Source: JAYEMH01 sp034717985 [NCBI: Candidatus Ratteibacteria bacterium]
GTDB taxonomy: Bacteria; CAZDME01; JAYEMH01
Direction: 5' to 3'
DNA: 11,970 nt
NCBI GenBank assembly: GCA_034717985.1
Contig: JAYEMH010000029.1
Span: 1-11,970, forward strand
Positions 7,253 through 11,970 of the stretch are shown here, piece by piece. A program made the translations under genes and the position numbers. Numbering within the stretch: position 1 is the first letter of the stretch; every line of letters starts with the position of its first letter. Under the pieces are notes generated by a model that searched no databases, was not told where the DNA came from, and was given only the letters and a program-made list of their open reading frames with translations.

Positions 7253-8305
7253 CTACAATCTCTCAATCAAACGGTAAATTTCATCCGGGGTAAAATACGC
7301 CCCGCCTAATTTTCCGGCAAACTCTACCGGGCACTTATCTCCCACCGCCAGGCGGACATCATCCAGCATTTGTCCGGCATTTAATTCCAGGGTCAAAATT
7401 TTCTTCAATCCCCGGGCCGCTTTTCTTAACGGTTCTTCCGGAAAGGGCCAAAGACTAATCGGCCGAAAGAGCCCGATTGCTTTTCCCTTCTCCCGGGCAT
7501 CAATAACCGCTTCTCGGGCCGCCCGGGCGACCGTACCATAGGCAACAACCAGGTATTCGGCTTTTTCGCTTTCTACTTCCTGCCAGCGCAATTCATCCAT
7601 GGATATCTTTTGATATATTTTCTGCAATTTTAGATTATGTCTTTCCAGATTTCCTTCTCCCAGATACAACGAACAAATATGGCGGGGTTTTCTCCCCCGG
7701 CATCCGGTTAAAACCCAATCTTTCTTATTTCTGGTTTCTGGTTTCTGGTTTCTGGTTTTTATACTCACCGGCTCTCTCATCTGCGCCAGGATACCATCGC
7801 CTAAGATTACTACCGGGATACGATATTTATCGGCTAAATCAAACGCCTCAACGGTTAAATTAAAAGCTTCCTGAAGAGTTCCCGGCGCTAAAACGATCGT
7901 GCGGTAATCACCGTGACCGCCTCCCCGGGTCGCTTGGAAATAATCAGCCTGACTCCCGGATATATTGCCCAATCCCGGTCCTCCCCGCATAATATTGATA
8001 ATCACCGCCGGCAATTCCGCTCCGGCCATATATGAAATTCCTTCCTGTTTAAGGCTTATCCCCGGGCTGGAAGAAGAGGTCATCGCCCGCCCGCCGGTTA
8101 AAGCCGTCCCGAAAACCATATTAATCGCCGCCAATTCACTTTCGGCCTGAATAAATGTTCCGCCTGCCTCAATCATCCGCCTGGCCATATAAGCCGTCAA
8201 CTCATTCTGCGGCGTTATTGGATAGCCATAATAAAATCGGCAGCCGGCCTGGATAGCCGCTTCGCCAATAGCTTCATTTCCACTCATCAGAATTTTCTTA
8301 TTCAT
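7253..8305 (-). CDS. 2-oxoacid:ferredoxin oxidoreductase, alpha subunit, with a heptamer repeat in a linker
   Basis: Alpha chain of the same complex (pyrimidine-binding domain for TPP plus the transketolase C-terminal-like domain). The 350 residues are normal for the family. Visible: [13 protein letters not shown] at 5-17, YPITPQNE at 28-35, [12 protein letters not shown] at 53-64, MTSSSSPG at 75-82, GPGLGN at 109-114, GGGHGDY at 128-134 and [11 protein letters not shown] in the C-terminal domain. The frame is open upstream to an ATG at 8368, but that lies inside the ferredoxin gene; ATG 8305 matches the family N-terminus and overlaps the ferredoxin stop by one base. Residues 183-193, in the linker after LAQMREPV, are encoded by a 7-base tandem repeat that replaces what is normally a variable acidic/proline linker, and the reading frame continues normally into WVLTG. 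Confidence 0.95.
   Translation of the reverse strand: MNKKILMSGNEAIGEAAIQAGCRFYYGYPITPQNELTAYMARRMIEAGGTFIQAESELAAINMVFGTALTGGRAMTSSSSPGISLKQEGISYMAGAELPAVIINIMRGGPGLGNISGSQADYFQATRGGGHGDYRTIVLAPGTLQEAFNLTVEAFDLADKYRIPVVILGDGILAQMREPVSIKTRNQKPETRNKKDWVLTGCRGRKPRHICSLYLGEGNLERHNLKLQKIYQKISMDELRWQEVESEKAEYLVVAYGTVARAAREAVIDAREKGKAIGLFRPISLWPFPEEPLRKAARGLKKILTLELNAGQMLDDVRLAVGDKCPVEFAGKLGGAYFTPDEIYRLIERL
7728..7758 (-). repeat. Heptanucleotide tandem repeat inside the alpha-subunit gene
   Basis: Four exact copies of ctggttt on the plus strand (7731-7758), preceded by a partial ttt copy (7728-7730), that is aaaccag on the coding strand. Because seven is not a multiple of three, three copies are needed to return to frame, and the tract codes for part of a polar Arg/Asn/Gln/Lys/Pro/Glu/Thr segment. 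Gain or loss of one copy would shift the frame of the alpha subunit. Confidence 0.9.
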
Positions 8306-8508
8306 TAATAGAAAATTTCTATTGCCCCTTCCGGGCAGATTAAGGCGCACTGTTGACAACCGGTGCATTCTTCCGGCTTCTCAATTTTTACAATACAATA
8401 TCCCTTCCGGTTAAGCTGAACGGTTTCCTTAATTAAATGGCGCGGACAGACATCAATACACAAATTACAGCCTTTACATCGGTCGGTATTAATAATAATC
8501 TTAGGCAT
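8305..8508 (-). CDS. Ferredoxin-like delta subunit with two [4Fe-4S] motifs
   Basis: Small electron-transfer subunit of the 2-oxoacid oxidoreductase that passes electrons from the beta-chain cluster to soluble ferredoxin. It is 67 residues with two complete CxxCxxCxxxCP motifs, at C11/C14/C17/C21 and C48/C51/C54/C58, so two [4Fe-4S] clusters are expected. Between them lies a typical short basic stretch. The ATG at 8508 is inside the last codons of nadK (8-base overlap), and the stop overlaps the alpha start by one base (TAATG). GAGG lies about 11 bases before the ATG. Position just ahead of alpha, beta and gamma is the standard order for Kor/Vor operons, which makes a dedicated subunit more likely than a free ferredoxin. 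Confidence 0.94.
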   Translation of the reverse strand: MPKIIINTDRCKGCNLCIDVCPRHLIKETVQLNRKGYCIVKIEKPEECTGCQQCALICPEGAIEIFY

Positions 8509-9394
8509 TACTTGAATCGCCTCGGCTTCCCCAGGAAAGTTTCTCTCTCAGGACCTGATAATAACTGCGCTCGGGAGAAACAACCAGTTTTAACTTGTGG
8601 GGTGATTTCTTTATAACTATCGTATCATCAAACAACAGCTTAATCGCCACCTGTCCGTCAATGGTGGCGCAAATATCCCGGGTGCGCGTGGCCGGTTTGG
8701 TCTTTATTCGTATCTCCTTATCCGAAGGAATAATCAACGGCCGATTGGTCAATGTATGGGGGCAAATCGGGCAGATAATAACCCCCTCTACAGTCGGTTC
8801 CATAATCGCTCCCCCGGCGGAAAGCGAATGTCCGGTCGAACCGGTCGGGGTGGAAACAATTAAACCGTCGCACTGATAGGTGGTTACATAATCCTTGTTG
8901 ATAAAAATTTCTAACTGCAGCAAACGGGCAATGGTTATTTTGGCTAAAACCAATTCGTTTAGAGCTGTAAATTTTGATTTCTCTTTCCCTTTTTTAAAAA
9001 TTTCAATTTGAAAACGCATCCTTTCTTCCAATTTAAATTTTCCGGCAAAAACTTTCTGAAGCACCTTGTGAATTTCCGAAAAAGGTATCTCGGTGATAAA
9101 TCCCAGCCCGCCTAAATTCACGCCAAGAACGGGAATTTTGTCAATGTTCTTAATCCGGGCTGCCCTTAGCAATGTTCCGTCTCCTCCGAGAGAAATCAGC
9201 AAATCCACCCGGGAAGCTATTTCATCTAATGATGATGAGCTAAACTTTCCCCGGACGAAACCGGCTGATTCTTTATCAAGGACAACAGTTTTTCCTTTTT
9301 TAGCCAGCCACTTTAAAAGCTCTTCAAGCTTGCGGGCGGCATTTTTTTTGTTAAAATTAGTGACAATTCCGATTTTTTTCATCTCTTTTCCCAT
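8501..9394 (-). CDS. nadK: NAD kinase
   Basis: Phosphorylates NAD to NADP with ATP or polyphosphate. The 297-residue protein is normal in size and has the full motif set: GGDGT at 70-74, GVNLGGLGFITE at 91-102, NELVL at 146-150, the long STPTGSTGHSLSAGG signature at 181-195 and DGQ at 247-249. The start is not fully certain: ATG 9394 has AGGAGA but with a long spacer of about 12-13 bases, whereas ATG 9382 (MKKIGIVTNF, closer to the usual N-terminus) has GGGA eight bases before it; the difference is four residues. It follows the repeat-rich spacer at 9395-9488 and overlaps the ferredoxin gene by eight bases, so NADP supply is coupled to the oxidoreductase operon. Confidence 0.96.
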   Translation of the reverse strand: MGKEMKKIGIVTNFNKKNAARKLEELLKWLAKKGKTVVLDKESAGFVRGKFSSSSLDEIASRVDLLISLGGDGTLLRAARIKNIDKIPVLGVNLGGLGFITEIPFSEIHKVLQKVFAGKFKLEERMRFQIEIFKKGKEKSKFTALNELVLAKITIARLLQLEIFINKDYVTTYQCDGLIVSTPTGSTGHSLSAGGAIMEPTVEGVIICPICPHTLTNRPLIIPSDKEIRIKTKPATRTRDICATIDGQVAIKLLFDDTIVIKKSPHKLKLVVSPERSYYQVLREKLSWGSRGDSSNA

Positions 9395-9488
9395 GTGTTC
9401 ACTTCGTCTCCTATTTTACCTTGTAAATTCTGTCTCTTTTAATCCTGTAAATCCTGTCGGAAAATTTTTCTCTCTGTGTGCTCTGTGG
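9395..9488 (-). repeat. Spacer built of degenerate short repeats between the exported-protein gene and nadK
   Basis: The 94-base gap holds two recognisable repeat-like modules. One, on the plus strand, is tgtaaatcctgtc (9446-9458) with a near-identical copy tgtaaattctgtc (9422-9434; 12 of 13 bases, 24 bases apart). The other is a ctctgtg-rich stretch (9470-9490), on the coding strand a CCACAGAGCACACAGAG string that begins at the stop codon of the upstream gene. From memory, sequences of both types occur as dispersed intergenic repeats in many bacterial genomes; I cannot confirm this here. The nadK Shine-Dalgarno candidate follows at the nadK-proximal end. I find no convincing promoter or terminator. 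Confidence 0.6.
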
Positions 9489-9893
9489 TTATTTTTTTCT
9501 CTTTTGATCCGGAAAGAACCATTCATGATAAATTTGCTTTCCCTGCTTTTTTAACACCTTGCCGAATTCAAAAAAAACCGGCGGCCATTCCTCCCAGCGG
9601 TTTTTCCCGGCTTCCTTGAGATAATCCTTTTCTTTATGCCCGACTGTCCCCTCTCTAAAAAAGGTTTTGTCTATCTTTTCTAAGTCCACCCCCTCCGTTG
9701 GCGGAGGCGTTTTCATATATAAGCTCTCCAGCCCTTCCTTGGCTTTATTCATCACCGAACAATCCATTTCATAATATTTTTCCTCCGGATAGGGGGTGTC
9801 TTTCGGCTGGCCAGCGCCCTCTTCTGCCCGGGTGGGGCTAACCGGCAATAAACACACAACGCTAATTAACAGAAAAAAAAATTTTCTTTTCAT
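9489..9893 (-). CDS. Small exported protein of unknown function
   Basis: I do not recognise this 134-residue protein. It begins with a clear signal peptide: basic MKRK, a hydrophobic core (about residues 5-18) and a likely signal peptidase I site after PTRA (about residue 23). There is no lipobox cysteine in the right place. The mature part is charged and soluble-looking, with a single cysteine (DCSVMN), a proline patch (KTPPPTEGVD), an aromatic/tryptophan patch (RWEEWPPVFFEFG) and a basic end (DQKRKK), and has no later membrane segment. Its stop codon is also the first base triplet of the repeat-like spacer. It lies 35 bases after dxs and has no visible Shine-Dalgarno. The signal peptide and good codon structure make it a real gene rather than a chance frame; a structural or periplasmic role is only a guess. 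Confidence 0.75.
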   Translation of the reverse strand: MKRKFFFLLISVVCLLPVSPTRAEEGAGQPKDTPYPEEKYYEMDCSVMNKAKEGLESLYMKTPPPTEGVDLEKIDKTFFREGTVGHKEKDYLKEAGKNRWEEWPPVFFEFGKVLKKQGKQIYHEWFFPDQKRKK

Positions 9894-9928
9894 TTTTTAG
9901 AGGTTCTGATTTTTTCAGCAGACCCTAT

Positions 9929-11803
9929 TTATCGGTTGAGACATTCCTTGAATTTTCGGGCGATTCCCGTCCCGGTTAATCCGTACAGCTCCAGAATCTT
10001 TTCCCGTTTCCCCGCTTCGATAAATTTATCCGGCATCGCCAGCCGGCTTACTTTTATCCCTTCTTCATTCTGCCCGCCCAGCAATTCCAATACCGCGCTT
10101 CCAAATCCGCCGATAAAACTGTGTTCCTCAACAATTAAAACATTTTTATTCCGTTTTACGGCCTCAACAATCAGCGATTCATCCAGCGGTTTAACAAAAC
10201 GGGCGTTAATCACTTCCACATTTATTCCCTCCCCGGCCAAATCCTCCGCCGCCTCTAAAGACGGATAGACCATGCTGCCAATCGACAGGATGAGACCGGC
10301 CTTGCCTTGGCGTAATATTTCGCCTTTCCCGATTGGAATCGGTTTCATCTCGGCGGACAATTTTCCCTCCGGAATGAAATCCCTGGGATAACGAATGGCC
10401 ATCGGCCTCTTGCTTGCCAGCGCAGTTTTAAGCATCCCCTTTAATTCCTCACCGTCTTTGGGAGAAGAAACCGCTATACCCGGCAGACTGCGCAGGTAGG
10501 CAAAATCAAAAAGGCCATGGTGAGTCGGCCCGTCCTCGCCGACAATGCCCGCCCGGTCAATAGCCAGAATAACCGGCGCCTTCTGCAGGCAGATTTCATG
10601 GAAAATCTGGTCATAAGCGCGCTGAAGAAAAGTGGAATAAATCGCTACCACCGGCTGAAATTCTTTAAGGGTAAGCCCGGCGGCAAATCCAACGGCATGC
10701 TGTTCGGAAATCCCCGTATCAAAAAAACGCTCCGGGAATTCCGTGGAAAATTTGTCCAGGCCGGTTCCATGCGGCATACCGGCCGATATGGCGATAATCT
10801 TCCGGTTCTCCCGGGCTAACTCACAAAGAGTTTCCCCGAAAACACCGGTATAAGTCAGTTTGTCTATCTGAGTGGAATCCCCTGTTTTTATGTTAAAAGG
10901 CGGTGTGCTATGAAACTTCCATGGTTTCTTTTCCGCAAATTTATAACCTTTTCCTTTTTTAGTTAAAACGTGAACTAAAATCGGCTTGCCGTTCAGTTTC
11001 AAAATCTTTTGAAAGGTATCTATCATTACGGGCAGATTATGCCCGTCAATCGGGCCGATATATCTAAAGCCCAATTCTTCAAAAAGCATCCCGGGCACCA
11101 GTAATGATTTCAAACTCTCCTCAATCCTTTTCCCGAGTTGAACCATTTTGCCGCCAATGGCCGGAACCTTCTTTAAAAGAAACTCCACATCTTTTTTGAA
11201 GCGGTTATACATCTGAGCAGTAATAATCCGGTTAAGATAGTTCGATAAAGCCCCGACGCTTTTGGAGATGCCCATTTCGTTATCGTTTAAGACGACAATT
11301 ACATTTTTTTGCAGGTGACCGATATTGTTCAAAGCTTCAAAAGCCATACCGCCCATTAATGAGGCATCGCCGATAACCGCCACCACTTTTTCTTTTGTCT
11401 TCATTAAATCCCGGGCGCAAACAATACCCAGAGTCGTCGACGGGGCGGTACTGCTATGGCCGCTGGTCAATAAGTCATAGGGACTTTCTTCCTTTTTGGG
11501 AAAGCCGCTCAAGCCCTTATACTGACGCAGGGTTTTGAAAGCTTCCACTCTTCCGGTTAGAAGTTTATGGGTGTAAATTAGGTGGCCGACATCCCAGACA
11601 ACCTTGTCTTTATCCAGGTCCAGGGCATAGTAGAGGGCGATGGTTAACTCCACCACCCCTAAATTCGAGGCCAGATGGCCCCCGGTTCGAGAGACGGTGG
11701 TGATAATTTGCTCGCGGATTTCCCCGGCTAAGGCAGCCAGGTCACCTTTGCCAAGCTTTTTTAAATCATTGGGGTTATTAATCTTTGAAAGCAATTCAGC
11801 CAT
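9929..11803 (-). CDS. dxs: 1-deoxy-D-xylulose-5-phosphate synthase
   Basis: TPP enzyme that condenses pyruvate and glyceraldehyde 3-phosphate to DXP, the entry step of the MEP isoprenoid pathway and a source for thiamine and pyridoxal. The 624 residues match the family length (about 620-640). Motifs: GGHLASNLGVVELT at 41-54, WDVGH at 70-74, GHSSTA at 115-120, the TPP/Mg motif GDA at 145-147 with NDN at 173-175, SEQHAVGFAAG at 366-376 with catalytic Glu367, DRAG at 416-419 and EDGPTHHG at 423-430. Two positions deviate from what I expect: GDG reads GDA, and the GHQ after WDV reads GHL. The metal-ligand Asp and Asn are kept, so activity is likely. The ATG is two bases after the xseB stop with a GAAGAAGA stretch as ribosome-binding site. 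Confidence 0.96.
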   Translation of the reverse strand: MAELLSKINNPNDLKKLGKGDLAALAGEIREQIITTVSRTGGHLASNLGVVELTIALYYALDLDKDKVVWDVGHLIYTHKLLTGRVEAFKTLRQYKGLSGFPKKEESPYDLLTSGHSSTAPSTTLGIVCARDLMKTKEKVVAVIGDASLMGGMAFEALNNIGHLQKNVIVVLNDNEMGISKSVGALSNYLNRIITAQMYNRFKKDVEFLLKKVPAIGGKMVQLGKRIEESLKSLLVPGMLFEELGFRYIGPIDGHNLPVMIDTFQKILKLNGKPILVHVLTKKGKGYKFAEKKPWKFHSTPPFNIKTGDSTQIDKLTYTGVFGETLCELARENRKIIAISAGMPHGTGLDKFSTEFPERFFDTGISEQHAVGFAAGLTLKEFQPVVAIYSTFLQRAYDQIFHEICLQKAPVILAIDRAGIVGEDGPTHHGLFDFAYLRSLPGIAVSSPKDGEELKGMLKTALASKRPMAIRYPRDFIPEGKLSAEMKPIPIGKGEILRQGKAGLILSIGSMVYPSLEAAEDLAGEGINVEVINARFVKPLDESLIVEAVKRNKNVLIVEEHSFIGGFGSAVLELLGGQNEEGIKVSRLAMPDKFIEAGKREKILELYGLTGTGIARKFKECLNR

Positions 11804-11805
11804 TT

Positions 11806-11970
11806 TTATTCTTCTTCATTTTTTTCGCCTAAATCAAAAGGCTTTTTGGTAATTTCTCCACCGTCATTTTTAACTAAAACCTCGATTTTTTTCTCTACCT
11901 GTTTAAGTCTCTGAGTGCAGATGCGCGAAAGTTTTATTCCCTCTTCGAACTTTTTAAAAGCGCTGTCCAG
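11806..11970 (-). CDS. xseB: Exodeoxyribonuclease VII small subunit, C-terminal part (runs off the right edge)
   Basis: XseB is the small subunit that assembles with XseA to degrade single-stranded DNA. The last 54 residues are present, ending in TAA at 11808-11806. They show the family pattern of an amphipathic helix with FKKFEEGIKLSRICTQRL followed by VEKKIEVLV, then an acidic tail ending NEEE; the protein is usually only 70-90 residues, so little is missing. It precedes dxs by two bases, a neighbourhood (xse genes next to isoprenoid genes dxs/ispA) common in bacteria. Short length keeps this slightly below certain. Confidence 0.88.
   Translation of the reverse strand: MDSAFKKFEEGIKLSRICTQRLKQVEKKIEVLVKNDGGEITKKPFDLGEKNEEE

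Noticed and set aside
7728-7758. Possible CRISPR or direct-repeat array.
   Set aside because: Unit is only 7 bases with no spacers and lies within an open coding frame.
8306-8368. Longer alpha-subunit start giving 21 extra residues.
   Set aside because: Would lie wholly within the ferredoxin gene, and the family N-terminus fits ATG 8305.
9093-9554. Plus-strand frame of 153 residues across the start of nadK and the spacer.
   Set aside because: It is antisense to nadK and to the repeat-rich spacer; the protein is a repetitive hydrophobic string (NSVSFNPVNPV type) as expected from translating repeats, and has no supporting motif.
9894-9928. Weak hairpin between dxs and the exported-protein gene.
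   Set aside because: Only about eight pairs with two bulges and no following T-run on the transcribed strand, so not a credible terminator.

Overview
The window is a densely packed stretch of bacterial chromosome in which every supported gene lies on the minus strand, so transcription runs from high to low coordinates. Content is housekeeping: isoprenoid precursor synthesis, NADP supply, a four-subunit ferredoxin-dependent 2-oxoacid oxidoreductase, glutamyl-tRNA synthetase with two tRNA genes, RmuC and de novo purine synthesis. The oxygen-sensitive oxidoreductase, the MEP-pathway enzyme and the tight overlaps suggest an anaerobic, probably uncultured, bacterium. I cannot place the phylum from sequence alone; a candidate-phylum lineage is only a guess, supported weakly by short heptamer-type repeats of a kind I associate with metagenome-derived genomes.

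In transcription order: the 3' end of xseB (11970-11806), dxs (11803-9929), a small gene for an exported protein of unknown function (9893-9489), a 94-base spacer made of degenerate short repeats, nadK (9394-8501), then ferredoxin/delta, alpha, beta and gamma subunits of a Kor/Vor-type oxidoreductase (8508-5972), gltX (5975-4671), tRNA-Gln(CUG) (4651-4576), tRNA-Glu(CUC) (4557-4481) and rmuC (4441-3194). From nadK to gltX the genes overlap or nearly touch, which indicates one transcription unit with translational coupling. A strong sigma70-type promoter (3190-3162, 17-base spacer) sits immediately after rmuC and starts a second unit, purB-purC-purL; purL runs off the left edge of the window.

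Functional links: the Kor/Vor complex interconverts a 2-oxoacid and its acyl-CoA with ferredoxin; if the substrate is 2-oxoglutarate, it sits next to the gene charging tRNA with glutamate. GluRS followed by tRNA-Gln and tRNA-Glu suggests a co-expressed synthetase/substrate cassette, consistent with a non-discriminating GluRS plus GatCAB route to Gln-tRNA. The most notable oddities are an internal deletion of roughly 30-40 residues in GluRS, a frame-sensitive heptanucleotide tandem repeat inside the oxidoreductase alpha gene, a 10-G tract inside purL, and the repeat-built spacer before nadK. I see no mobile element, CRISPR array, phage gene or defence system, and nothing I would call a new multi-gene system.
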